From Trujillonella endophytica (GTDB lineage Bacteria > Actinomycetota > Actinomycetes > Mycobacteriales > Geodermatophilaceae): a stretch of 64,000 nt of DNA. Location of the stretch: NCBI RefSeq assembly GCF_019799905.1, contig NZ_JABGCI010000001.1, positions 124,001-188,000 on the forward strand, written 5' to 3'. Below, piece after piece: positions 46,477-54,577 of the stretch. Below the pieces are notes generated by a model. The model had not been told where the DNA came from. It saw only the letters and a program-made list of their open reading frames with translations, and searched no databases. Numbering within the stretch: the stretch's first letter is position 1; each line of letters begins with the position of its first letter. The position numbers were made by a program, and so were the translations under genes.

Positions 46477-47770
46477 GCGGAGTGTGAGCGTGCAGGAATC
46501 CTCGTCTACGGCACTCCGCGTAGGCGAGGGCGGTGAGGAGGTAAGCGGCGCCGATGCCCAGCAGGACGCCGTACGAGACCCCGGACGCCGGCAGCAGGAA
46601 CGCCCCGGCCACGACCGCGGCGACGAAGGTGATGTTGAACAAGGTGTCGTAGACCGAGAAGACCCGGCCGCGGTGCTGGTCGTCGACCGTCTCCTGCAGC
46701 GTCGTGTCCACGCAGATCTTGACGCCCTGCCCGACGAAGCCGAGCACGAAGCCCCCGGCGACGGCGGTGGGCGGGAGGAACGGCACCCCGAGCGCGACCT
46801 GGCCCACGCCGCCGGTGGCCAGCAGCAGGGTCGACCACCGCGGCTTGCCGATGCGCCGGACCACCCGCGGCGTCACGGCGGCGGCGAGCAGCGCGCCGAC
46901 GGCACCGGCGGCCAGCACCTGCCCGACCCCGGCCAGGCCGGTCGGCAGCAGCGGCCCCCATGCCTCGTAGGTGTTGCGGTAGAGCAGCAGCGTCATCAGC
47001 GTCAGGAACCCGAAGCAGACCCGGTGCACCGCGATGGCGGCGAGCGCGGCCGCCGCCGGCGGGATGGCGAACACGTGGCGGGCGCCGTCCACCATGCCGC
47101 GGAGCACGTCGCCCGCGGCGAGCCGCGCGGTGCCCAGCGCGGAGTCGGGTCCGAGGTGACCCCGGGCGAAGCCACCGGCCACCACCGCCGCCGCGACGTA
47201 GGGCAGCGCCGCGGCGGCCGCCACCACCGCGTACGCCGCGTCGCCGGAGCCGACGAGGGAGGCGATGCCCACGGCCACCCCGCCGCCCACCACCGACGCC
47301 GCCGTGCCCGCCGTCGTCGAGAACGCGTTGGCCGACACCAGCCAGCGCTGCTCGATGGTGTGCGGGAGGCCGGCCGACAACGCGGCGAGCAGGAACCGGT
47401 TGACCGCGAACACCAGCAGGCCGGCGACGTAGAAGGGCACGCCGGCGACCCCGCCCGCGACGAGCGCGGCCACGACCAGGACGAGCACGCTGCGCACCAG
47501 GTTGGCCAGCACCAGCACCTGCCGGCGGCTCCACCGGTCCAGCAGCACCCCGGCGAAGGGCCCGACCAGCGAGTACGGCAGCAGGAGGACGGCGAAACCC
47601 GCGGCGACGTCGGCCGGGTCGGCGGCCCGCTGGGGGTTGAACAGCACCGTGCCGGCGAGCGCGGCCTGGAAGACGCCGTCCCCGAACTGGGAGGACAGCC
47701 TCGTCGTCAGGAGGCGCCGGAAGTCCGGCCGGGCGAACAGCTGCCGGACCCGGCTCGGCGCCTGCTGCAC
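46469..47770 (-). CDS. MFS transporter
   Basis: 433 residues with about 12 hydrophobic segments. The loop between TM2 and TM3 is GVLLDRWSRRQVLVLANLVR, a typical MFS motif A variant; VDTTLQETVDDQHRGRVFSV marks the central-loop-like repeat in the second half. The family resembles drug or unknown-substrate efflux proteins. GTG 47770 is 6 nt after a TAGGGT box (leaderless). The last 12 codons and the stop are supplied by the 37-bp repeat at 46471-46507, so the C-terminus may have changed when the neighbouring gene arrived. Confidence 0.85.
   Translation of the reverse strand: MQQAPSRVRQLFARPDFRRLLTTRLSSQFGDGVFQAALAGTVLFNPQRAADPADVAAGFAVLLLPYSLVGPFAGVLLDRWSRRQVLVLANLVRSVLVLVVAALVAGGVAGVPFYVAGLLVFAVNRFLLAALSAGLPHTIEQRWLVSANAFSTTAGTAASVVGGGVAVGIASLVGSGDAAYAVVAAAAALPYVAAAVVAGGFARGHLGPDSALGTARLAAGDVLRGMVDGARHVFAIPPAAAALAAIAVHRVCFGFLTLMTLLLYRNTYEAWGPLLPTGLAGVGQVLAAGAVGALLAAAVTPRVVRRIGKPRWSTLLLATGGVGQVALGVPFLPPTAVAGGFVLGFVGQGVKICVDTTLQETVDDQHRGRVFSVYDTLFNITFVAAVVAGAFLLPASGVSYGVLLGIGAAYLLTALAYAECRRRGFLHAHTPLR
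46471..46507 (+). repeat. Right copy of the 37-bp imperfect direct repeat
   Basis: 31 of 37 identities to 45444-45480. It contains the stop of the DUF559-like gene and encodes, on the other strand, the last residues of the MFS transporter. Confidence 0.6.
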
Positions 47771-47776
47771 GCGGTC

Positions 47777-47782
47777 ACCCTA
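47777..47782 (-). promoter_or_regulatory. -10 box (TAGGGT) of the MFS gene
   Basis: TAGGGT on the minus strand ends 6 nt before GTG 47770. This is consistent with a leaderless transcript. Confidence 0.4.
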
Positions 47783-47880
47783 GGTCGGCGCCCCTGTCCG
47801 CCAGTGACCGCCGGGCCGCTCGTCCCGAGCGGCGCGACTCGACGGGTCACCGCGGGCGCGGGTGGGGCACACTGAGGACG

Positions 47881-48549
47881 ATGAGTTCCCCGCCCGATCC
47901 CGACTCCGGGCCGCCCGCGCGGCCTGCGCGGCCCGCCACCGGGCGGCGCCGCCCCGATGCGGTGCCGTCGCTGTCGACCGGCTCCGTCGACGACGTCCGG
48001 CCCGGGTCGCTGCTGGTGGCGATGCCCACGCTCACCGACCCCACCTTCGCCGGCACCGTGGTCTACGTGCTCGACCACAACGAGACCGGCACGCTGGGCG
48101 TGGTGCTGGGCCGGCCCAGCCAGGTCGAGATCCGCGACGTCCTGCCCGGCTGGTGCGACCTCGCCGTCGATCCGGGGGTGTTCCACGTGGGCGGCCCGTG
48201 CGAGACCGACACCGCGCTCTGCCTGGCCACCAGCCCGCCGGGGCTGCTCGACGAGGAGAGCGGCCTGCGCCGCGTGGCCGACGAGGTCTGCCTGGTCGAC
48301 CTGGACGCCGACCCGGTCGAGCTGGAGGACCACGTGACCGGCCTGCGGGTGTTCGCCGGGTACGCCGGCTGGTCGCCCGGCCAGCTGGCCGACGAGGTGG
48401 CCGAGGGCGCCTGGGCCTGCGTCCCGGGGTGCTCCACCGACGTGCTGAGCGACCTCTCGGGCCCGGAGCTGTGGCGGCGGGTCATGGGCCGGCAGACCGG
48501 CCGGCTCGCGGTGCTGTCCACTGCACCGGCGGACCCGAGCGCCAACTGA
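47881..48549 (+). CDS. YqgE/AlgH family protein (DUF179)
   Basis: 222 residues. A disordered N-terminus (about 1-35) is followed by DVRPGSLLVAMPTLTDPTFA, TVVYVLDHNETGTLGVVLGR (the family hallmark HxxxGxxGxVLNRP-like motif), VFHVGGPCETD and LRVFAGYAGWSPGQL. The biochemical role of the family is unknown; AlgH was linked to alginate regulation in Pseudomonas. A CACACT sequence 7 nt before the ATG is a weak -10 candidate. It is followed by a perfect 12-bp hairpin. Confidence 0.93.
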   Translation: MSSPPDPDSGPPARPARPATGRRRPDAVPSLSTGSVDDVRPGSLLVAMPTLTDPTFAGTVVYVLDHNETGTLGVVLGRPSQVEIRDVLPGWCDLAVDPGVFHVGGPCETDTALCLATSPPGLLDEESGLRRVADEVCLVDLDADPVELEDHVTGLRVFAGYAGWSPGQLADEVAEGAWACVPGCSTDVLSDLSGPELWRRVMGRQTGRLAVLSTAPADPSAN

Positions 48550-48588
48550 GGGAAGCGCCGGCGGGCGTCCTCTGCTAGATTCGACCTC

Positions 48589-48625
48589 GGGAAGGGGCGG
48601 TCTGGGGAAGAGGCCGCCCCTTCCC
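48589..48625. terminator. Bidirectional hairpin between yqgE and the lipoprotein gene
   Basis: GGGAAGGGGCGG and CCGCCCCTTCCC are perfect 12-bp arms around a 13-base loop, between two convergent genes. Confidence 0.8.
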
Positions 48626-48641
48626 GCATGTCCGGGCCCGG

Positions 48642-49421
48642 TCAGAGGCCGACGGCCGCCAGCAGCTGCGGGTGCGCCGCGCCGTCCACCGTCTCCTCCG
48701 CCGCCGGCGGCGAGATGTCCCGCGGGCCGTGGTCGGTCAGCGACACCGTGACCGGTGCCTCGTGACCGGGCAGCCGCGTCACGAACTGCAGCAGCAGCTC
48801 GGTGGAGCTGTCGACGGCCACCCTCCAGCCCGCCGGGGAGGCGAAGACCGTGCTAAGCCGGCCGTCGATGGAGCGCTGGCCCTCCCACGTGTAGTCCCCG
48901 CCCCGGAAGGCGCCCGGGTCGTCGTCCTGCGGCGCGGACAGGTTCAGCACGAGCCGGACCAGGACGTCGGTCAGCGGAGCGCTGGGCTCCTCGCCGCCGG
49001 CGAGGGCGGTGGAGCGGCGCAGGTAGCCGGCCGGCGGCAGACCGGCGGCGGTGAGCGCCTCGGTCAGCCCGGGCACGTCGCCGAACCACATCTGGTCCGC
49101 GGTGAAGAAGACCGTGCGGACCTCGTCGGGACCGCCCTCGCCGTGGCGGGTGACCGCCTGCGCCCGCCCGACGGCGTCGCCGTAGTCCACCTCGCCGGTC
49201 AGGGTGAGCAGCGAGTCCTCGCCGAAGGGGGCGGTGACGACGAAGTCGGCCCCACCCTCGTCGGTGTTGCCCGCCAGCAGACCGGCGAGGACGTCGGCCT
49301 CCGCCTCGGTGACCGCGTCGCCGGCCTCCCGCTGCTCGTCGCCGGAGCAGCCGGCCAGCAACGCCAGCGCCATCCCCGCGACGGTGCCCGCGGCCAGCAG
49401 GGGACGGCTGCGGGGCGGCAT
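48642..49421 (-). CDS. Lipoprotein of unknown function
   Basis: 259 residues from ATG 49421. The signal peptide RSRPLLAAGTVAGMALALLA is followed by the lipobox LLAGC-S, so the mature protein is lipid-anchored outside the membrane. The rest has an alternating beta pattern (ADFVVTAPFGEDSLLTLTGE, RTVFFTADQMWFGDVPGL, VAVDSSTELLLQFVTRLPGH) suggestive of a LolA/LppX-like shell, but no family motif is certain. A TACGCT box 6 nt before the ATG supports a leaderless transcript. An upstream in-frame GTG (49463) would add residues before the signal and is rejected. Confidence 0.75.
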   Translation of the reverse strand: MPPRSRPLLAAGTVAGMALALLAGCSGDEQREAGDAVTEAEADVLAGLLAGNTDEGGADFVVTAPFGEDSLLTLTGEVDYGDAVGRAQAVTRHGEGGPDEVRTVFFTADQMWFGDVPGLTEALTAAGLPPAGYLRRSTALAGGEEPSAPLTDVLVRLVLNLSAPQDDDPGAFRGGDYTWEGQRSIDGRLSTVFASPAGWRVAVDSSTELLLQFVTRLPGHEAPVTVSLTDHGPRDISPPAAEETVDGAAHPQLLAAVGL

Positions 49422-49427
49422 GCGGTC

Positions 49428-49433
49428 AGCGTA
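49428..49433 (-). promoter_or_regulatory. -10 box (TACGCT) of the lipoprotein gene
   Basis: TACGCT on the minus strand ends 6 nt before ATG 49421, with no ribosome site in between. Confidence 0.45.
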
Positions 49434-49476
49434 GGCAGCGCGGGGACCGGCGTCGGGTGGCACACGCGCGGACGCG

Positions 49477-49512
49477 GCAGGGCCCGCCCCCCGCGAGGAG
49501 GACGGGCCCTGC
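49477..49512 (-). terminator. Second hairpin downstream of ino1
   Basis: GCAGGGCCCG and CGGGCCCTGC are perfect 10-bp arms, lying 11 bp beyond the composite hairpin, so ino1 ends in two hairpins in tandem. Confidence 0.6.
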
Positions 49513-49523
49513 CGACGTGCTGG

Positions 49524-49584
49524 AACGGCCCCGCTGCAGGGGCCCGCCGCGAGGGTGCGAGCGGTGGAGGGCAGCGGGGCCGTT
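49524..49584 (-). terminator. Composite hairpin after ino1
   Basis: 14-bp outer arms (AACGGCCCCGCTGC and its exact complement), inner GCCGC/GCGGT stem and AGGGG spacer, starting 2 bp from the ino1 stop. It is the longest of the four hairpins of this layout. Confidence 0.7.
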
Positions 49585-49586
49585 CC

Positions 49587-50666
49587 TCAGCGCTCGATGT
49601 CGCCGCGGATGAACGCCTCGACGGCGTCGCGGGCCTGGCTGTCGTCGTACTGCACCGGCGGCGACTTCATGAAGTAGGACGACGCCGACAGGATCGGGCC
49701 CCCGATGCCGCGGTCCTTGGCGATCTTCGCGGCACGGACGGCGTCGATGATGATGCCGGCCGAGTTCGGGGAGTCCCAGACCTCGAGCTTGTACTCCAGG
49801 CTCAGCGGCACGTCGCCGAAGGCGCGGCCCTCGAGCCGGACGTAGGCCCACTTGCGGTCGCTGAGCCACGGCACGTGGTCCGACGGGCCGATGTGGACGT
49901 TGTCCTTGCCCATGTCCCGGTCGACCTGGCTGGTGACGGCCTGGGTCTTCGAGATCTTCTTGGACTCCAGCCGCTCGCGCTCGAGCATGTTCTTGAAGTC
50001 CATGTTGCCGCCGACGTTCAGCTGCATGGTGCGGTCGAGCTGGACGCCGCGGTCCTCGAACAACTTGGCCAGCACCCGGTGGGTGATGGTCGCGCCGACC
50101 TGGCTCTTGATGTCGTCTCCGACGATCGGCACGCCGGCGGCGGTGAACTTGTCCGCCCACTCCTTGGTGCCCGCGATGAAGACCGGCAGGGCGTTGACGA
50201 ACGCGACGCCGGCGTCGAGGGCGGCCTGCGCGTAGAACTCGGCGGCCTGCTGCGAGCCGACGGGCAGGTAGCAGACGAGCACGTCGGCACCGGACTCGCG
50301 CAGGGCGGCGACGACGTCCACCGGCTGCTCGTCGGACTCCTCGATGGTCTCCCGGTAGTACTTGCCCAGGCCGTCGAGGGTGGTGCCGCGCTGCACGGGG
50401 ACGCCCAGCGGCGGAACGTCGGTGATCTTGATGGTGTTGTTCTCGCTGGCGACGATCGCCTCGGACAGGTCGCGACCGACCTTCTTGGCGTCGACGTCGA
50501 AGGCGGCGACGAACTCCACGTCCGAGACGTGGTAGTCACCGAACCGGACGTGCATCAGCCCGGGGACCGAGGCGCTCTCGTCGGCGTCCCGGTAGTAGTG
50601 CACGCCCTGAACGAGCGACGCGGCGCAGTTGCCGACGCCGACGATGGCGACCTTCACGGCTCCCAT
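49587..50666 (-). CDS. ino1: Inositol-3-phosphate synthase
   Basis: 359 residues. The N-terminal NAD-binding motif is [40 protein letters not shown] (active-site Lys region), [20 protein letters not shown] and [20 protein letters not shown] are the conserved segments of actinobacterial Ino1. It converts glucose 6-phosphate to inositol 3-phosphate for phosphatidylinositol and mycothiol. GAGAGGAAG precedes ATG 50666. A PadR regulator gene lies 71 bp upstream on the same strand with a palindromic operator, so inositol synthesis is probably under its control. Two hairpins follow. Confidence 0.96.
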   Translation of the reverse strand: MGAVKVAIVGVGNCAASLVQGVHYYRDADESASVPGLMHVRFGDYHVSDVEFVAAFDVDAKKVGRDLSEAIVASENNTIKITDVPPLGVPVQRGTTLDGLGKYYRETIEESDEQPVDVVAALRESGADVLVCYLPVGSQQAAEFYAQAALDAGVAFVNALPVFIAGTKEWADKFTAAGVPIVGDDIKSQVGATITHRVLAKLFEDRGVQLDRTMQLNVGGNMDFKNMLERERLESKKISKTQAVTSQVDRDMGKDNVHIGPSDHVPWLSDRKWAYVRLEGRAFGDVPLSLEYKLEVWDSPNSAGIIIDAVRAAKIAKDRGIGGPILSASSYFMKSPPVQYDDSQARDAVEAFIRGDIER

Positions 50667-50737
50667 GAGCTTCCTCTCTCCGTTGGACCCGCAGGTCCGT
50701 CGTGTGTGTGGGGCGGGTGTCCGCCCCGGGGCACCGG

Positions 50738-51349
50738 TCAGTGCGCGCGGCCGTCGTCTCCGGTGGCGGCGTCCCGGTGCCCTCTGTCTGTGGGCTCGCC
50801 GTCGGTGAGCTCCTTGTCGATGAGCTCCGACAGCCAGCGGACCTCCCGGTCCACCGACTCGAGCCCGTGGCGCTGCAGCTCGAGCGTGTAGCGGTCGACG
50901 CGCTCGCGGGTCCGCGCCAGTGAGGCCCGCAGGCCCTCCCGCTGCCGCTCGACCGTGCGCCTGCGGCCCTCGAGGATCCGCAGCCGCACGTCCGCGGCGG
51001 TGTGCCGGAAGAAGGCCAGGTGGACGCCGAAGTGGCCTCCGTCGTCGTACGCCTCCGGGCCGGCCTGGCTGACCAGTTCCTGGAAGCGCTCCTTGCCCTC
51101 CGCGGTGATCGTGTAGACCACCTTCCCGCGACGGCCGGTGAGGGCCGGCGCGTCTGCCGGCAGCAGCTCCCCGGGGCTGGGCTCGACGGTGGTGACGAGC
51201 CCGGCCTTGTGGAGCCGCTTCAGCGCGGGGTACAGCGAGCCGTAGGAGATGCTGCGCAGTCCTCCGAGCACGGACGCGAGCTGCTTGCGCAGCTCGTAGC
51301 CGTGCATCGGCGACTGTTGCAGCAGGCCAAGGATGGCGAACTCGAGCAC
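50738..51349 (-). CDS. PadR family transcriptional regulator
   Basis: 203 residues from GTG 51349. The PadR winged helix covers about 1-95: [38 protein letters not shown] and [19 protein letters not shown] helical C-terminal dimerisation domain (about 110-180) follows, with [21 protein letters not shown] 23-bp palindrome lies 26-48 bp upstream of the start, suitable as its own operator. In many actinobacteria a PadR gene sits directly upstream of ino1, so it likely regulates both. Confidence 0.92.
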   Translation of the reverse strand: MLEFAILGLLQQSPMHGYELRKQLASVLGGLRSISYGSLYPALKRLHKAGLVTTVEPSPGELLPADAPALTGRRGKVVYTITAEGKERFQELVSQAGPEAYDDGGHFGVHLAFFRHTAADVRLRILEGRRRTVERQREGLRASLARTRERVDRYTLELQRHGLESVDREVRWLSELIDKELTDGEPTDRGHRDAATGDDGRAH

Positions 51350-51374
51350 TCCGCCCCCCAGCCCCTCTGCCGGT

Positions 51375-51397
51375 CGATGTATCGATACGATACATCG
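51375..51397. promoter_or_regulatory. PadR operator palindrome
   Basis: CGATGTATCG-ATA-CGATACATCG: perfect 10-bp arms with a 3-bp spacer, relatively AT-rich against the surroundings. It lies 26 bp upstream of the padR GTG, where a promoter is expected. Confidence 0.75.
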
Positions 51398-51516
51398 GGG
51401 AGTGAACTCCAGGGCAACTGCGGCTCACCCGTGAGTGGCGTGCCGGTCGTCACTCCCGGGGGCACGCGGTGCCCGCCGGGTCGCCCGCGGGCCGACCGCG
51501 GGGAGGGCTGCGTGCG

Positions 51517-51522
51517 TACCCT
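51517..51522 (+). promoter_or_regulatory. -10 box (TACCCT) of the DUF5318 gene
   Basis: TACCCT ends 6 nt before the GTG at 51529, matching a leaderless transcript. Confidence 0.5.
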
Positions 51523-51528
51523 GGCCCG

Positions 51529-51942
51529 GTGCCCGGACGACGGTCTGTCGTGGACTACACGCTGCAGCGGCGAGCTGTCCTCGCGGCCGTGCACGCCGGG
51601 CGCACGAGCCTGTACGACGTCTGCGACGCCAGTCCGTACCTCACCCGCGCGGCCCGCTACCACGGCGATCCGACCGAGCAGCCCTGCCCGGTCTGCCGCG
51701 GGCACCGGCTGACCACGGTCAGCTACGTCTACGGCGACTCCCTCGGCCACGTCTCCGGACAGGCCAAGACGCACGCCGAGCTGGCGCGGATGGACACGAT
51801 GCAGGAGCAGTTCTCGGTCTACGAGGTCGAGGTGTGCCGCGCGTGCGGCTGGAACCACCTGGACTGCTCGTACGTGCTCGGGAACGAACCACGTCCGGGT
51901 CGCCAGCCACGCCGCAGCAGCCGGCGGGTCGCGACGGAGTAG
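51529..51942 (+). CDS. DUF5318 family protein (zinc-ribbon)
   Basis: 137 residues. VVDYTLQRRAVLAAVHAGRT, SLYDVCDASPYLTRAARYHG and YVYGDSLGHVSGQAKTHAEL are conserved in DUF5318. The Cys pairs CPVC (about residue 50) and CRAC-GWNH (about 107) form a likely zinc ribbon. It is an actinobacterial family of unknown function next to a class A PBP and padR. GTG 51529 is favoured by the TACCCT box 6 nt upstream; GTG 51550 before DYTL is the alternative. Confidence 0.85.
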   Translation: MPGRRSVVDYTLQRRAVLAAVHAGRTSLYDVCDASPYLTRAARYHGDPTEQPCPVCRGHRLTTVSYVYGDSLGHVSGQAKTHAELARMDTMQEQFSVYEVEVCRACGWNHLDCSYVLGNEPRPGRQPRRSSRRVATE

Positions 51943-52118
51943 CGCCGCGGCGGAGGAGCAGCTCTCCGCTGGTCGCGTCGTCGTACCGGGACGGCGTCCA
52001 CGGTGACGCTCGTCGCCTCGCCGCGGGTCCTCCCCCGCTCTCACAGCTGAACACGCCACTCTGGGTAGTGGGACGTACCCGTCCCGCTCCCACTCGACTG
52101 TCAGGAAGGGGCTCGCTC

Positions 52119-54548
52119 GTGCCCTCCCACGACGAGACGTCACCGGTCCCCGGGGCCGGCTCGGTCCGCCGGCCTCCCCCCGCCCGTCCCGGCGGCAACG
52201 GCCGGGCCCGGACGACGGCGTCGCGCGCCGGCTCGTCGGGCTCCGGCGGCAACCGCCCACCGGGCAGCGGCTCCGGCGGCGGCCGGCCCCCGGGCTCCGG
52301 AGGCGGGGGCCGCGGCAGCGGCGGCAGCGGCGGGCGCAAGGGCAGGCCGGTCCGCACGAAGAAGCAGCGCCGTCGCCGTCGGCTGAAGATCTTCGCCGGC
52401 CTGGTGGCGGGCATGTTCGTGCTGCTCGCCGTCTTCGTCGGGGTGGTCTACGCGACGACCGCGGTGCCCGACCCGAGCAGCGTGCAGAACGCCCAGACGA
52501 CGGTCGTCTACTACGCCGACGGCACCACCGAGATGGCGCGCCTGGGCGACGAGAACCGCACCAACGTCTCCCTGGACCAGGTGTCGGAGCCGGCCCGCAA
52601 CGCGATCCTCGCGGCGGAGAACCGCAACTTCTACTCCGACCCCGGCATCTCCTTCACCGGCATCGTCCGGGCCGCCTGGAACAACGTCACCGGCGGCTCG
52701 ACGCAGGGCGGGTCGACGATCACCCAGCAGTACGTCAAGAACGCCTTCCTGACGTCGGAGCAGACCTTCAGCCGCAAGTTCCAGGAGCTCTTCCTGGCCA
52801 TCAAGCTGGACAACGAGTACTCGAAGGACGAGATCTTCGAGAACTACCTCAACACCATCTACTTCGGTCGGGGCGCCTACGGCATCGAGGCCGCGGCCAA
52901 CACCTTCTTCGGTGTCCCGGCCAGCGCGCTGACCGCCGCGCAGGGTGCCGTCCTGGCCGTCCTCATCCGCAACCCCTCCAACAACGACCCCGAGGTCAAC
53001 CCGGAGAGCTCGCTGACCAAGTGGGAGCGCGTCCTCGACGCCATGGTGGAGGAGGACTGGCTGACCGGGGAGCAGCGCGCCGCCGCGCAGTACCCACTGG
53101 TGCTGCCCCGCGCCGGGTCGAACCTCGGCATCCCGGGCGGCCCGGAGGGCCTCATCGTCGGCCAGGCGCTGGACGAGTTGCGCGCCAAGGGCTACACCGA
53201 GCAGCAGATCCTCGCCGGTGGCCTGCGGATCACGACGACGATCGAGAAGCCGAAGCAGGACGCGGCCATCGCCGCGGTGAACGACGTCATGGCGGGCGAG
53301 CCGGTCGAGGTCCTGCGGCAGGCGCTGGTCGCCATCGACCCGCGGACCGGCGCCGTCCGGGCGTACTACGGCGGTGCGAACGGCACCGGCAACGACTACG
53401 CGCAGGCGCAGCGCCAGCCGGGGTCGTCGATGAAGCCCTACGTGCTGGCCACGGCCCTGCAGCAGGGCATCGGCGTGCAGTCGCGGCGGGACGGCTCCTC
53501 GCCGCAGGAGTTCCCGGACCGCGAGGCCCCGGTGCGCAACTCCGGTGGCGCCTCGTGCGGCAACTGCACGCTGGTCGAGGCGATGACCCGGTCGCTGAAC
53601 ACGACGTACTACGGACTGGCCTACGAGGTCGGGCCGGAGAACGTCCGGGCGACGGCGCTGGCCGCCGCGGGCCTGCCGGAGACGTGGCAGGACGGCGGGC
53701 TCGCCGGCCAGACGACGCTGGCCAACGCCGACGGCTTCACCGGGTCGGCGATCGGCATCGGCGAGTACGAGATGCGCCCGATCGACCAGGCACACGGCTT
53801 CGCCACCCTCGCCGCCGGTGGGGTCGAGCGCACCCCCTACTTCGTCGCCCGGGTCACCGACACCTCCGGGGCGGTGCTGCTGGAGTACGGGGGCGACCCC
53901 GGCGAGCAGGTCATCCCCGTCGAGGTCGCCAGCGACACGACGTACGCACTGGAGGGCGTCGCCGACTACTCGCGGCGCTCGCTGGACGGCGACCGCCCCG
54001 TGGCCAGCAAGACCGGTACCCAGGGGCTGAACAACGAGGACAACTCCGACGCCTGGATGGTCGGCTACACGCCGTCGCTGTCCACGGCCGTGTGGATGGG
54101 CAGCGACCAGCGCACGCCGATCCGCAACGCGGCCGGCTCGATCATCTACGGCTCCGGGCTGCCGGGTGAGATCTGGCAGCAGTTCATGGACGCCGTCCTG
54201 GCCGGCACGCCGGAGGAGCCGCTGCCCGACGAGCCGGTGATCGACGCCGACCGCGAGGGCCCGCCGGCGACCCAGAGCGCCCCGGCGACGAGGGAGGCGC
54301 CGGTCACGTCGCAGGCCCCGGCGCCGACCACCTCGCAGGCCCCGGCACCGGTCACGTCGGAGGCCCCAGCACCGGTCACCTCCCAGACCCCGGCACCGAC
54401 CACCTCGCAGGCCCCGGCACCGACCACGTCGTCGTCGCCCGTCGTCCCGCCGGTCGTCGAGGGCACCGCCGCGCCGGGCAACGGCCAGCAACCCGGCGGC
54501 GGGAACAACGGCGGCGGTCAGCAGCAGCAGCTCCAAGGCGGCGGCTGA
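52119..54548 (+). CDS. Class A penicillin-binding protein (transglycosylase-transpeptidase)
   Basis: 809 residues from GTG 52119 after AGGAAGGGG. A basic, Gly-rich cytoplasmic tail (about 1-88) precedes a membrane helix (about 90-112). The GT51 transglycosylase has catalytic Glu167 (ILAAENRNFYSDPG) and QGGSTITQQYVKN. The transpeptidase has SxxK at Ser436-Lys439 (QPGSSMKPY), SLN at Ser492 and KTG at Lys631. It polymerises lipid II and cross-links peptidoglycan outside the membrane. The C-terminal 100 residues are Pro/Thr-rich with repeated SQAPAP/TTSQAPAP units, probably spanning the wall. Confidence 0.95.
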   Translation: MPSHDETSPVPGAGSVRRPPPARPGGNGRARTTASRAGSSGSGGNRPPGSGSGGGRPPGSGGGGRGSGGSGGRKGRPVRTKKQRRRRRLKIFAGLVAGMFVLLAVFVGVVYATTAVPDPSSVQNAQTTVVYYADGTTEMARLGDENRTNVSLDQVSEPARNAILAAENRNFYSDPGISFTGIVRAAWNNVTGGSTQGGSTITQQYVKNAFLTSEQTFSRKFQELFLAIKLDNEYSKDEIFENYLNTIYFGRGAYGIEAAANTFFGVPASALTAAQGAVLAVLIRNPSNNDPEVNPESSLTKWERVLDAMVEEDWLTGEQRAAAQYPLVLPRAGSNLGIPGGPEGLIVGQALDELRAKGYTEQQILAGGLRITTTIEKPKQDAAIAAVNDVMAGEPVEVLRQALVAIDPRTGAVRAYYGGANGTGNDYAQAQRQPGSSMKPYVLATALQQGIGVQSRRDGSSPQEFPDREAPVRNSGGASCGNCTLVEAMTRSLNTTYYGLAYEVGPENVRATALAAAGLPETWQDGGLAGQTTLANADGFTGSAIGIGEYEMRPIDQAHGFATLAAGGVERTPYFVARVTDTSGAVLLEYGGDPGEQVIPVEVASDTTYALEGVADYSRRSLDGDRPVASKTGTQGLNNEDNSDAWMVGYTPSLSTAVWMGSDQRTPIRNAAGSIIYGSGLPGEIWQQFMDAVLAGTPEEPLPDEPVIDADREGPPATQSAPATREAPVTSQAPAPTTSQAPAPVTSEAPAPVTSQTPAPTTSQAPAPTTSSSPVVPPVVEGTAAPGNGQQPGGGNNGGGQQQQLQGGG

Positions 54549-54577
54549 TCCCACCGGCCGCCCGGCAGACTGGTGCC

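Noticed and set aside
48179..48192. A fifth parS site (GTTCCACGTGGGCG) in yqgE
   Set aside because: Its right arm has mismatches, so it is not a perfect palindrome. A weak site cannot be excluded.
54280..54450. Tandem repeats resembling a satellite or CRISPR
   Set aside because: They are in-frame Pro/Thr-rich repeats of the PBP tail. No CRISPR array with unique spacers exists in the window.
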